A stretch of 64,000 bases of DNA from Actinobacteria bacterium IMCC25003 (GCA_002284855.1 CP015603.1:372001-436000), one strand, 5' to 3'. Counted from the first letter of the stretch, positions 47,265-55,854 are shown. Translations and numbers: made by a program. Notes: generated from the letters alone by a model not told the origin.

Positions 47265-48563
47265 ATGCCTAAGGTAACTGGATTTAAAACTGTTGATGTT
47301 CGATTCCCAACCTCACGAGGTCTCGATGGTTCCGATGCAATGAATAAGGAACCCGATTATTCAGCAGCTCTTCTCATCCTCGAAACAGATGATCCTTCGC
47401 TACAAGGACATGGCTTTGTATTTACATGCGGTCGCGGAAATGATTTGCAATGCGACATGATTGAACAGCTTGCTCCTTACGCAGTTGGTCGCGAAGTTGC
47501 AGACCTTGCGACAAGCATGGGCGACTTCGCTCGCAGCTTGGTTCGCGATTCGCAGATTCGCTGGCTCGGACCAGAAAAGGGTGTCACTCAGATGGCAGCC
47601 GGTGCAGTCGTTAACGCTGCATGGGATCTCGTAACAAAGCATGCCAAGAAGCCACTATGGAAGTTCCTCTCCGATCTCACACCAGAACAGATTGTCGAGC
47701 TCGTAGATTTCCGTTACATCACTGATGCACTTACTCCTGAAGAAGCTCTTGAAATCCTTCGCAAGGCAGAGCCACAACGTGCTGCCAATGAAGCAAAGCT
47801 TCGCGCTGAAGGTCTTCCTGCGTACACAACAACTCCAGGATGGCTCGGCTATAGCGACGAGAAGATGGTTCGCCTTGCAAAGGAAGCAGTTGCAGATGGC
47901 TACACACTTATTAAGTTGAAGTGTGGTGGCTCTCTTGAAGATGACAAGCGTCGTCTCCGTCTTGCGCGTGAAGCTGTGGGCCCAGATATCAAGATTGCCA
48001 TTGATGCAAACCAGGTATGGGACGTTAACCAAGCTATTGAGTGGATTAAGGGCATCGGAGATGTCAATCTTCACTGGGTAGAAGAACCAACAAACCCAGA
48101 TGATGTTCTTGGCCATGCTGCGATTGCAAAGGCAATTGCACCAGTTCGCGTTGCAACAGGTGAGCACGGTATGAACCGCATCCTCTTTAAGCAGATGCTG
48201 CAAGCGAAGTCATTCTCATTTATGCAGATCGATGCAACACGTGTTGCTGGCGTCAACGAGAACATCGCAAATATCTTGATGGCTGCCAAATTTGGCGTTC
48301 CTGTCTGCCCACACGCAGGCGGAGTCGGACTCTGCGAACTCGTTCAGCACCTTGCAATGTTTGATGCTGTTGCTGTTACTGGCCACCATGCAGGACGCGT
48401 CGTTGAATTCGTTGATCACTTGCACGAACACTTTGTCGTTCCAACAAATATCCAGAAGGCCTATTACATGCCACCTGTCGATCCAGGCACTGGCGGAGAA
48501 ATGCATGCACAATCAATTGCTGACTTCACATTCCCACATGGAAAAGAATGGGCCAACGCTTAA
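47265..48563 (+). CDS. fucD: L-fuconate dehydratase
   Basis: 432-residue enolase-superfamily enzyme. Catalytic LIKLKC (K217, K219), metal ligands IDANQVWD (D247), [10 protein letters not shown] (E273/E274) and ATGEHGMNR (E300), and catalytic His in CPHAGGVGL (H350). The spacing matches the fuconate dehydratase group closely (one-residue shift from the Xanthomonas enzyme as I recall it). It removes water from L-fuconate to give 2-keto-3-deoxy-L-fuconate; family members also accept D-arabinonate. AAAGGGA lies before the ATG. TAATG overlap with the next gene. Confidence 0.92.
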   Translation: MPKVTGFKTVDVRFPTSRGLDGSDAMNKEPDYSAALLILETDDPSLQGHGFVFTCGRGNDLQCDMIEQLAPYAVGREVADLATSMGDFARSLVRDSQIRWLGPEKGVTQMAAGAVVNAAWDLVTKHAKKPLWKFLSDLTPEQIVELVDFRYITDALTPEEALEILRKAEPQRAANEAKLRAEGLPAYTTTPGWLGYSDEKMVRLAKEAVADGYTLIKLKCGGSLEDDKRRLRLAREAVGPDIKIAIDANQVWDVNQAIEWIKGIGDVNLHWVEEPTNPDDVLGHAAIAKAIAPVRVATGEHGMNRILFKQMLQAKSFSFMQIDATRVAGVNENIANILMAAKFGVPVCPHAGGVGLCELVQHLAMFDAVAVTGHHAGRVVEFVDHLHEHFVVPTNIQKAYYMPPVDPGTGGEMHAQSIADFTFPHGKEWANA

Positions 48564-49297
48564 TGTCTGAATTTAAAGGTCTCACCGCTGCAGTTACTGG
48601 TGCCGGATCAGGTATCGGTCTTGCAACCGCCAAGATGCTGGCCGATGGTGGTGCAACTGTCTTTGGTTTAGATATCGCTGAAGGTGGACTTGCAGGAGTT
48701 GGTCAGTGGATTCAATGCGATGTCAGCGATGACGCTTCAGTGGAGGCGGCATTTGCCAAGATTTCACAGTTAGACATACTTATTAATAGTGCTGCAATTA
48801 GCGCTGTAGGCAACGTTGAGGCTAATCCATCAGATGAGTGGAACAAGGTCATGAATATTAACGTTGTCGGAATTGTTCGCACTTCACGTAACGCACTTCC
48901 ACTGTTACGCAAAAGCAAGTGCGCATCAATCGTTAATGTCTGTTCCGTGGCAGCGACAGCGGGTATTCCAAAGCGCGCGCTGTACAGCTCGACAAAGGGC
49001 GCAGTTCTCTCACTCACTATGGCGATGGCAAATGATTATGTTGCCGAGGGAATTCGCGTTAACTGCGTCAATCCTGGAACAGCAGATACACCATGGGTGC
49101 AACGTTTACTTGCGCAGGCTGCAGATCCTGAAGCAGAGCGAAAGGCGCTCGAAGCGCGCCAGCCGCTCGGTCGTCTCGTCAGCGCTGATGAAGTTGCACG
49201 AGCGCTCTGTTATCTTGCAAGTCCTTTGCAGGGCTCAACAACTGCAACCTCTCTTGCCGTAGATGGCGGAATGCAGGGCCTTCGAATTCCGCGATAG
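48563..49297 (+). CDS. SDR family dehydrogenase, likely 2-keto-3-deoxy-L-fuconate dehydrogenase
   Basis: 244 residues. Rossmann motif VTGAGSGIGLA near 13, NSAAISAVG near 77, active site Ser (VCSVAAT), and YSSTKGAV (Y-x-x-x-K) near 145. Size and neighbours fit the dehydrogenase that oxidises 2-keto-3-deoxy-L-fuconate at C4 with NAD. Its ATG overlaps the TAA of fucD, so translation is coupled; an earlier in-frame start would sit inside fucD. Confidence 0.9.
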   Translation: MSEFKGLTAAVTGAGSGIGLATAKMLADGGATVFGLDIAEGGLAGVGQWIQCDVSDDASVEAAFAKISQLDILINSAAISAVGNVEANPSDEWNKVMNINVVGIVRTSRNALPLLRKSKCASIVNVCSVAATAGIPKRALYSSTKGAVLSLTMAMANDYVAEGIRVNCVNPGTADTPWVQRLLAQAADPEAERKALEARQPLGRLVSADEVARALCYLASPLQGSTTATSLAVDGGMQGLRIPR

Positions 49298-49324
49298 TTT
49301 CTTTCGCGCTACGATTAAGACATC

Positions 49325-49726
49325 ATGAGTGAAATTAATGAAGACGAGCTCAAGGCTCGCCTAGATCCTCTTTCTTATTCAGTCCTGCGCGAAGGTGCAA
49401 CGGAACGACCATTTACTGGTGAATACACCGATACAGATAAAGTCGGAAGTTATCGTTGCAAGGCATGTGGCAATGAACTCTTTAAATCTGAAACAAAATT
49501 TCACTCTGGATGCGGATGGCCATCTTTTTATGCGCCAACTGCCGATGATGCAGTCAAGCTCATCGAAGATCGATCGCTGGCTCCACGTATCCGCACTGAA
49601 GTTCGATGTGCAAATTGCGATTCTCACCTCGGCCATGTCTTTTCAGGCGAGGGATATGACGTCCCCACCGATGAGCGCTGGTGCATCAACTCTGTGGCCA
49701 TGTACCTCGAAGAGAAGCCTGCTTAG
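49325..49726 (+). CDS. msrB: Peptide-methionine (R)-S-oxide reductase
   Basis: 133 residues. YRCKACGNELF and VRCANCDSHLGHVF carry two CxxC zinc sites, SGCGWPSFY the substrate pocket, and RWCINSVAM the catalytic Cys near residue 119. It repairs oxidised methionine in proteins, in the cytosol since no signal is present. TACGAT (49310-49315) nine bases ahead of the ATG may be its -10. It separates two carbohydrate gene groups and is likely independent of both. Confidence 0.95.
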   Translation: MSEINEDELKARLDPLSYSVLREGATERPFTGEYTDTDKVGSYRCKACGNELFKSETKFHSGCGWPSFYAPTADDAVKLIEDRSLAPRIRTEVRCANCDSHLGHVFSGEGYDVPTDERWCINSVAMYLEEKPA

Positions 49727-49762
49727 CCTTCAGACCACGCTCAATCTTTACCAATTCGTTAC

Positions 49763-49781
49763 CCGAACTTCCTAGGTTCGG
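49763..49781. promoter_or_regulatory. Inverted repeat ahead of the second sugar transporter
   Basis: CCGAAC (49763-49768) and GTTCGG (49776-49781) are perfect inverted arms with a 7-base centre. A TAGATT -10 candidate lies at 49797-49802. The repeat could be an operator overlapping the -35 region, or a weak msrB hairpin. Nothing else is seen in this 150-base gap. Confidence 0.3.
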
Positions 49782-49877
49782 CACCCTTACTGGCTCTAGA
49801 TTGAGCTCCGTCGAAGATTTGTGCACCCTCACAGATCGAGGCTCGTTGAAATTTCAACCTTAGAGAAAAGGACGAAG

Positions 49878-51188
49878 ATGTCAGAAGAGAAGAACGTAGT
49901 TTCTCGTCGCTCAGTACTCAAGGGCGCAGCAATCGGTGGAGCAGCTCTTGCAACCGGTGGCGCACTCTCAGCAGAGTCAGCTAGCGCAGCAACAAGATTG
50001 AAAGGCAGCACAGTCAAGTGGACAACACGTGGCGGTGGCGCAACCGGAGACAAGATTGCTAAGGCAGTAAACGATGCCTTCACAAAGAAGACCGGTGCAA
50101 AGGTTGTAGCTCAGCAAGTTAACTCTGATGACTTCCAGAACAACTTTGCACAGATCATGCAGGGATCACCTGATGATGCATTCGGTTGGATGGCTGGATA
50201 CCGCTCAAACCACTTCGGTGAAATGGGACTTCTTGCTGACCTCACACGTGAAATCAACCGTTTGAAGTCAACACTTCCAACTGCAGCAATCCAGGGTGCA
50301 ACAAGCCCTGTAACAAAGAAGCCTTACATCCTTCCAACAACGTACTACCCATGGGGCTTGCACTACCGCAAGTCAATGGTCAAGGACATTGGAATGAACC
50401 CAGAAAAGATTAACAACTGGGATGACTTCGTTAAGTTGATGACTCTTACACAGAAGAAGGGTCTTGTTGGATACTCACTCGGCGCAAAGGGCGGCTGGGA
50501 AGCGATGGGTACATTCGACATCCTTAACGCACGTGTAAACGGCTACAAGTACCACATCGACCTTCTTAACGGTCGCGCAAAGTGGACTGATGCACGCACA
50601 AAGGAAACATTCAAGTACTTCGCACAGCTCATTCCATTTATGAACGACAACGTCATGGATATTTCATGGGACGGCATGCGCGACCTTCTTCTCCAGAAGA
50701 AGACAGGCGCAATGATGATGGGTTCATGGTTTGCTAACGACTTCAAGGCGAAGTCACAGGCAGATTACGACGATCTATGGGTCGTTCCATTCCCAGAAAT
50801 CAACCCTAAGTTCGGTGTCGACACAATTGATGCACCGCTTGATGGTATTTCAGTTGCTGCAAACGGCAAGAACGTAACAGGCGGTAAGGCTCTTGCAGAG
50901 TTCTGGGCTTCACCAGAAGGTATTACAGAAGCCGTCAAGGCAGGAGATACAAATATCTACGTATCGAAGTCATTTGATACTTCTTCATACGATGCATTCA
51001 ACAAGCAGAAGCTTGCTGTACTTGCATCAGCAAAGAACATCATGTTCTTCCTAGATCGTGATGCTCGTGGAGACTTTGCTGGTCCAGTTGTTGGTCCAGC
51101 TATCCAGAACTTCATTAAGAAGCCTTCTGATATCAACAAGATCCTCGAAAACGTACAAGCACAATGGGATGCACTTCCAAAGAACTAA
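49878..51188 (+). CDS. Extracellular solute-binding protein, family 1, Tat-exported
   Basis: 436 residues. The N-terminus has a twin-arginine signal (VSRRSVLKG, then a hydrophobic segment, cleavage after ESASA), so it is exported folded by Tat. There is no lipobox Cys. The rest fits family 1 sugar-binding proteins of CUT1 ABC systems, with GAMMMGSWFANDF near residue 280 typical of the ligand lobe. ATG 49878 is chosen because the Tat motif follows at once and AGGAC precedes it. Substrate unknown; two permease genes follow. Confidence 0.92.
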   Translation: MSEEKNVVSRRSVLKGAAIGGAALATGGALSAESASAATRLKGSTVKWTTRGGGATGDKIAKAVNDAFTKKTGAKVVAQQVNSDDFQNNFAQIMQGSPDDAFGWMAGYRSNHFGEMGLLADLTREINRLKSTLPTAAIQGATSPVTKKPYILPTTYYPWGLHYRKSMVKDIGMNPEKINNWDDFVKLMTLTQKKGLVGYSLGAKGGWEAMGTFDILNARVNGYKYHIDLLNGRAKWTDARTKETFKYFAQLIPFMNDNVMDISWDGMRDLLLQKKTGAMMMGSWFANDFKAKSQADYDDLWVVPFPEINPKFGVDTIDAPLDGISVAANGKNVTGGKALAEFWASPEGITEAVKAGDTNIYVSKSFDTSSYDAFNKQKLAVLASAKNIMFFLDRDARGDFAGPVVGPAIQNFIKKPSDINKILENVQAQWDALPKN

Positions 51189-51222
51189 TTAAATAATTAA
51201 TGATTTAGTTGTTAATTAGTTA
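51184..51222. promoter_or_regulatory. AT-rich hairpin after the solute-binding gene
   Basis: A perfect 10-base inverted repeat, AACTAATTAA (51184-51193) and TTAATTAGTT (51213-51222), with a 19-base loop, begins inside the last codons of the binding-protein gene. It may protect the 3' end of that mRNA or slow read-through into the permease genes. The low GC makes it weak. Confidence 0.4.
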
Positions 51223-51243
51223 AAGTGCTAGTAAGTTAAAGGC

Positions 51244-52155
51244 ATGAAGACGGCGGCTACGGTTAAGAAAAATCGTAGCCGCCGCTCTCTTTCCAAAACA
51301 GACCGCTTCACTCTTACCGCTTTCGTCGGAATCCCAACGCTTCTTCAAATTATTCTTCTCTGGGTTCCAGCGGTCGTGACAATTATTTTATCTTTCACAT
51401 ATTGGAACGGTATTCGCCTTAAGGATATTCAGTGGGCAGGAATTCAGAACTATAAAAATATCTTTATAAATAATCCACTTTTTTATCAGGCGCTGAAGAA
51501 CAATGCCATTTGGCTGGCATTCTTCGTAGTAGTTGCAACTCCACTCGGAATCATGTTGGCGTACCAGATTGACCGCGGCATTAAAGGCCACGCTTTCTAC
51601 GAATCCATTTATTACCTACCTGTAGTTCTCTCTCTTGCAGTCATCGGAATCATCTGGAACTTCATGCTTCAACCAGGTGGCTTCGTACAGGGCCTCATGG
51701 GTCGCGACATTGGAAATGCAATCTCAATTTATGGAAACCCCAAGATCAATACCTGGGTCATCCTCGGCATCGCATCGTGGCGCCATATCGGCTACATCAT
51801 GCTTCTCTATTTATCAGGTCTGAAATCTGTGGATCCTGCGCTCAAAGAAGCTGCGGCTATCGATGGTGCTACAGAGTGGCAGATCTTCCGCAAGATCATC
51901 TTGCCAACGATGCAGCCTGTAAACATCATCATTGTCGTTATTACCCTCATCGAATCCCTACGTGCATTCGACTTGGTCTACATCATCTACGGAAGCCCAA
52001 CAATCTTCCCGTTGCTCAACCTCTTGGTATTCCAGAACTTTGCTGGTCAGGGCATCTCGATGAAGGGCGCTGCCTACGCGGTAATTCTGCTCTTGCTCTG
52101 CATCGTTCCAATCATCACCTATCTCCGCATCACCTTTAAAGAGGATCTCAAATGA
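51244..52155 (+). CDS. Sugar ABC transporter permease, MalF/UgpA type
   Basis: 303 residues, six helices, preceded by a basic N-terminus (KKNRSRRSLSKTDR). The coupling EAA motif reads EAAAIDGATEWQIFRKIILP near residue 200. It forms the channel with the next gene product. There is a four-base overlap with that gene (ATGA). No ATPase gene is adjacent; a shared MsmK/MalK-type ATPase encoded elsewhere is likely. Confidence 0.93.
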   Translation: MKTAATVKKNRSRRSLSKTDRFTLTAFVGIPTLLQIILLWVPAVVTIILSFTYWNGIRLKDIQWAGIQNYKNIFINNPLFYQALKNNAIWLAFFVVVATPLGIMLAYQIDRGIKGHAFYESIYYLPVVLSLAVIGIIWNFMLQPGGFVQGLMGRDIGNAISIYGNPKINTWVILGIASWRHIGYIMLLYLSGLKSVDPALKEAAAIDGATEWQIFRKIILPTMQPVNIIIVVITLIESLRAFDLVYIIYGSPTIFPLLNLLVFQNFAGQGISMKGAAYAVILLLLCIVPIITYLRITFKEDLK

Positions 52156-53039
52156 GCACCGGTGTAGTTCAGAGCGAGCAGTATCGCAATAGCCAGAAGC
52201 GTAAAGACACCTTCATCTCAATCTTTATCGGAATTTTCGCCTTTGTCTGGATCTTCCCAATCCTCTGGACTGTCTGGACATCACTTCGTCCATATAACGA
52301 CATCATTTCTTACGGAATCTTCTCGTGGCCACGTCACATCACGCTCGATAACTACTTCAACGCGATACGTGAAATGCAAATTGGTAAGTATCTCCTGAAC
52401 TCACTCATCGTGACCGTGCCATCGGTCATCTTGACCCTCTTCTTTGGTTCACTTGTTGCCTTCGTTGTAACTCGCTACCAATATAAATTTAATCTCACAC
52501 TCCTGCTGCTCTTCACAGCTGGAAATATGCTTCCCATCGTTCTTACCTATATTCCAGTCTTCTGGATGTTTATCTGGGTTGGCGAGCTCTTCGGAAACCG
52601 CAACTTGTTGTACAACAACTACGGTGGATTGATTCTGGTTCACGTTGGATTCCAAGTTGGTTTTGCAACTTTCGTGCTCTCTTCCTATATGAAGACGATT
52701 CCGAAAGAGATTTCAGAGTCAGCAACAATCGATGGCGCGAACGTTTTCCGCCACTACTGGAACGTCATCTTGCCGCTCTTGCGACCAGCTCTCGCTGCGC
52801 TCAGCGTTCTTATGACCACATGGATCTATAACGAGTTCTTCTGGGCACTTGTCTTGATGTCTGACGATGCAAAGCGTCCGATTACATCAGCGTTGCGTCG
52901 TTTGCAGGGTCAGTACGTCACAGACTTCAACTTGTTGGCAGCAGGTGCAATCATCGCAGCATCGCCAACTGTGATTATGTTCTTCATTTTGCGTAAGCAA
53001 TTTATCGCTGGATTGACCCTCGGTTCTACAAAGGGTTAA
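52152..53039 (+). CDS. Sugar ABC transporter permease, MalG/UgpE type
   Basis: 295 residues, six helices. The EAA coupling motif ESATIDGANVFRHYWNVILP is near residue 195. It is the second CUT1 permease subunit and partner of the preceding gene. The N-terminal 20 residues are polar. It meets the convergent CoA-binding gene one base after its stop. Confidence 0.93.
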   Translation: MSTGVVQSEQYRNSQKRKDTFISIFIGIFAFVWIFPILWTVWTSLRPYNDIISYGIFSWPRHITLDNYFNAIREMQIGKYLLNSLIVTVPSVILTLFFGSLVAFVVTRYQYKFNLTLLLLFTAGNMLPIVLTYIPVFWMFIWVGELFGNRNLLYNNYGGLILVHVGFQVGFATFVLSSYMKTIPKEISESATIDGANVFRHYWNVILPLLRPALAALSVLMTTWIYNEFFWALVLMSDDAKRPITSALRRLQGQYVTDFNLLAAGAIIAASPTVIMFFILRKQFIAGLTLGSTKG

Positions 53040-53444
53040 TTAAACAGCTGCGTAATCAATTTTGATGCAGCGATCCATAACCACCTGTAAGCCAGCATCT
53101 GTTCCCTTTGCTTCAACTTCTGGAACATCAATTCCCAATTGCAACCAGATTGCCTTAGCGCCAATTGCAATACTTTCGGCTAGAACTTCTGGACAGTCGG
53201 CCGGTTTACGGAAGACATCCACGATGTCGATAGCTACAGGAATATCCTTCAAAGTCTTATAGACCTTCTTCCCTAAAACTTCTTCGAGAAGCGGATTGAC
53301 GAAATACAGATCGAAGTGAGAGTTCTCAATAAGGTAATGGGCTACTCCATAACTAGGACGATCTGGTTTATCGGAAATCCCCACTATTGCGACTGTCTTC
53401 GAATTGCGGAGAAGTTCTGAGATTTCTAGAGCGTTGAGAGCCAT
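53040..53444 (-). CDS. CoA-binding domain protein (YccU-like)
   Basis: 134 residues of the small stand-alone CoA-binding family: SKTVAIVGISDKPDRPSYGV near residue 14 is the nucleotide loop, followed by PVAIDIVDVFRKP, KAIWLQLGI and the C-terminal MDRCIKIDY. It has a Rossmann fold; the exact role is unknown. Divergent from the FUSC gene, with 34 bases between starts. TAGGAT six bases before its ATG suggests a leaderless mRNA. Confidence 0.88.
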   Translation of the reverse strand: MALNALEISELLRNSKTVAIVGISDKPDRPSYGVAHYLIENSHFDLYFVNPLLEEVLGKKVYKTLKDIPVAIDIVDVFRKPADCPEVLAESIAIGAKAIWLQLGIDVPEVEAKGTDAGLQVVMDRCIKIDYAAV

Positions 53445-53456
53445 GTACTCATCCTA
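53445..53456 (-). promoter_or_regulatory. Candidate leaderless promoter -10 of the CoA-binding gene
   Basis: TAGGAT on the minus strand (53456-53451) is six bases from the ATG (53444), with no ribosome-binding site in the gap. The same hexamer precedes nuoA. Confidence 0.5.
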
Positions 53457-53478
53457 GTGAGGCGTAAACTCGCTCTCA

Positions 53479-54651
53479 ATGTTTAAGCGATTGATTAAAT
53501 TATTCACGGACCGCAAGCAATGGGTCCGTCAGATCGCCGTTGCTGGATTATCTGGCGGCGTTGCTTGGTTTATTGGAGATTCAGTAGTTGACGGCGGCGG
53601 AGTTGTAGCTGCAATTGTCTCAACCCTAAGTATCCGAATCTCGCTCCATAAATCAATTCGCGAAGGTTTCGGACAGATTATTGGTACGGCAATTGGTGCA
53701 GGTACAGCCCTACTCGCGGTATCACTCTTTAACTTTGGCTTCCTTGCAATTGCATCAACCATCATTCTCTGCGCTGTTGTTGCGCGTGCACTTCATTTAG
53801 GTGAGGTTGCCTCTGTCAACGTTCCGGTTACAGCACTCATTGTTATTGGCCCCGGAATCTCACAAAACACTGCAACGCATAGATTGGGTTCCACGCTCAT
53901 AGGCGCTGCAGTTGCAATCTTTTTCTCATACTTCTCTGTACCCAATACACCGATTGATCGCGCTCGAATTCAAATCCGAAATGTATCTGAAAAGGCGGCC
54001 GAGCTACTTGCTCAGATGTCTGAAGGAGTAGCAGCCGGATACACGCAGAAGGAGGCAGGTAACTGGTTGGCAAAGGCGCGGTTACTCGTTGAAGAAATTC
54101 CAGCGATTCGTGCGCAATCTGTCGAAGCGCGAACCCATGCTCGATGGTTTCCAACTGCTGAAAAAGATATTGCAGAAGAGATGTATATCGAGGGAATTGC
54201 TACCGAACATACTTTGGTGCAGGTCCGCAGTATCGCTCGTACGCTCTTTGACTCTGCAGTTGAAGGTGGAATCGCCGATTCAACAAAGAAACAGATTGCA
54301 GTTGCCCTATCCGCTGCGAGCTATGCGATTTCTGCTCATGTTGATCTACCTGATGACATTAACGATTCTTCTTCATCGCCAACCGATGATGCCCGAGAAG
54401 CTGGTTCAGCGCTAGCAGAGACTCTGATCGAAGATGGTGTTGATGTCGACCAGGAACAGATTGTTCGCGGACTTTCCATCGTGGGCAATATCGGCGTAAT
54501 TGCGGATTCCCTTGATCAAAATTCGCCCGCACTCAAAGATGTAGTCACGCCAGATGAACCGGCTAAGGCGAAGATATTGGAAGTTTCTCCGCTCGAGCAG
54601 ACCGCAACTCTTTGGAATAGAATCAAGCAATCGGTCTCAAAGTACTTCTAA
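53479..54651 (+). CDS. FUSC/aromatic acid exporter family membrane protein
   Basis: 390 residues. The first 160 form about five helices (SGGVAWFIGDSVV, ISLHKSIREGFGQIIGTAIG, NVPVTALIVIGPG) typical of the ArAE/FUSC family. A hydrophilic, largely helical cytoplasmic part follows (about 165-390), with an acidic region near 290-320. These proteins are thought to export aromatic or other organic acids; the substrate is unknown. TAAACT lies eight bases before the ATG. Confidence 0.8.
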   Translation: MFKRLIKLFTDRKQWVRQIAVAGLSGGVAWFIGDSVVDGGGVVAAIVSTLSIRISLHKSIREGFGQIIGTAIGAGTALLAVSLFNFGFLAIASTIILCAVVARALHLGEVASVNVPVTALIVIGPGISQNTATHRLGSTLIGAAVAIFFSYFSVPNTPIDRARIQIRNVSEKAAELLAQMSEGVAAGYTQKEAGNWLAKARLLVEEIPAIRAQSVEARTHARWFPTAEKDIAEEMYIEGIATEHTLVQVRSIARTLFDSAVEGGIADSTKKQIAVALSAASYAISAHVDLPDDINDSSSSPTDDAREAGSALAETLIEDGVDVDQEQIVRGLSIVGNIGVIADSLDQNSPALKDVVTPDEPAKAKILEVSPLEQTATLWNRIKQSVSKYF

Positions 54652-54662
54652 GGAGAATCAAT

Positions 54663-54782
54663 ATGTGCAGCAAAGTTCAGTGCAAGAATTGTGGAAAGCC
54701 AACATGGCAGGGCTGCGGCGAACATATTGAAGATGCACTTCAGGGAGTAGCTCTCGAAGACCGCTGTGCGTGTTCGCGATGA
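54663..54782 (+). CDS. 39-residue cysteine-rich small protein
   Basis: Starts at ATG 54663 behind AAGGAG and ends at TGA 54782. The 39 residues contain six Cys: MCSKVQCKNCGKPTWQGCGE at the start and CACSR at the end. The MC..V.C..CGK.TW.GCG.H pattern is one I recall as common in small actinobacterial proteins, probably metal-binding. Its stop overlaps the ATG of the following oxidoreductase (ATGA), so it is translated with it. Function unknown; zinc binding is inference. Confidence 0.75.
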   Translation: MCSKVQCKNCGKPTWQGCGEHIEDALQGVALEDRCACSR

Positions 54783-55726
54783 AGGCTATCCAGATTGAGG
54801 CTTTTGGCGGCCCAGATGTAATGAGGTACGTGGATCTTGCCGATCCCGTCGCTGGTGCAGATGAGGTAGTACTCGATGTAACTGCGGTTGGTATCAACTA
54901 CGCAGATACACATCAGACAGAGAACTCATATTTATCTCCACAGACTCTGCCGATGATTCCGGGTATTGAAGTTGTTGGAACTCATGAAGGTAAGCGCTAC
55001 CTTGCAAGCGTTTCGTCTGGGGGATATGCGCAGAAAGCTATCGCTCACAAATCTGTCCTTTTCCCAATTCCTGATGCAGTAAGCGACGAACAAGCGCTCT
55101 GTATGTTGGTACAAGGCGCAACTGCATGGCATCTTCTCAAGACAATGGGCAATCTTCAGAAAGGTCAATCAGTAGTTGTGCATGCAGCAGCTGGTGGCGT
55201 TGGAACTATTGCAATTCAATTGGCAAAGATGTGGGGCGGCAAAGTAATTGCTGTGACATCTTCTGATTCGAAATCTGCTCTTGCTACTTTACTTGGCGCA
55301 GACGTTGTCGTCGATGCTAAATCAAAAGATCTCGGAGCAGCGCTTCGTGAAGCTAACGGAGGCCATGGAGTAGATCTCGTCCTCGAAATGGTGGGCGGAA
55401 CAACATTCGATCACAGCCTTGCAGCCTTAGGAAATTTTGGAAAGATCATCACCTTTGGAATGGCATCACGTACTGCGCCAACTCCAATTCATCCGGGTGC
55501 GCTGATGCACGGTTCAAATACTGTCTCAGGTTTCTGGCTGGCAAACTGCTTCGGAAGCAAAGAGATGCTTAACGATGTTGTCGCAGAACTCTTTACACTT
55601 GTTTCTAACGGAAAACTCAAGCCTGTCATTGGTGCGACTTTTCCATTGAGCGAGGCCGCCGCCGCTCATCGATCAATGCTTGCTCGTGAATCCACGGGCA
55701 AGATTGCCCTCGATCCTGCGCGGTAA
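54779..55726 (+). CDS. Zinc-free MDR-type NADPH:quinone oxidoreductase
   Basis: 315 residues. MKAIQIEAFGGPDVMRYVDL start, ATAWHLL near 120 and the nucleotide loop VVVHAAAGGVGTIAIQLAK near 135 are typical of the quinone oxidoreductase branch of the medium-chain dehydrogenases. It lacks the structural zinc Cys cluster. It should reduce quinones or enones with NADPH in the cytosol. ATG 54779 is preferred over an in-frame GTG nine bases earlier, because it overlaps the stop of the small Cys-rich gene. Confidence 0.9.
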   Translation: MKAIQIEAFGGPDVMRYVDLADPVAGADEVVLDVTAVGINYADTHQTENSYLSPQTLPMIPGIEVVGTHEGKRYLASVSSGGYAQKAIAHKSVLFPIPDAVSDEQALCMLVQGATAWHLLKTMGNLQKGQSVVVHAAAGGVGTIAIQLAKMWGGKVIAVTSSDSKSALATLLGADVVVDAKSKDLGAALREANGGHGVDLVLEMVGGTTFDHSLAALGNFGKIITFGMASRTAPTPIHPGALMHGSNTVSGFWLANCFGSKEMLNDVVAELFTLVSNGKLKPVIGATFPLSEAAAAHRSMLARESTGKIALDPAR

Positions 55727-55781
55727 TTAGGGCGAATTTTCTACTTTTCCACTAAAGCCCTAGACTCCTCTCTCTACCATT

Positions 55782-55854
55782 GCCCCCCTAGCTCAGTCGG
55801 TAGAGTGTTTCCATGGTAAGGAAAAGGTCACCGGTTCGATTCCGGTGGGGGGCT
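55782..55854 (+). tRNA. tRNA-Thr (GGT)
   Basis: Acceptor GCCCCCC pairs with GGGGGGC (55847-55853), discriminator T. Anticodon stem TTTCC/GGAAA with GGT at 55815-55817; T-arm ACCGG/CCGGT with TTCGATT loop. CCA is not encoded. A TAGACT hexamer at 55761-55766 may be the promoter -10. Confidence 0.95.

Noticed and set aside
47655-48203. 182-codon antisense frame inside fucD
   Set aside because: Antisense to a gene with all catalytic residues in place; Cys- and Leu-rich with no family resemblance.
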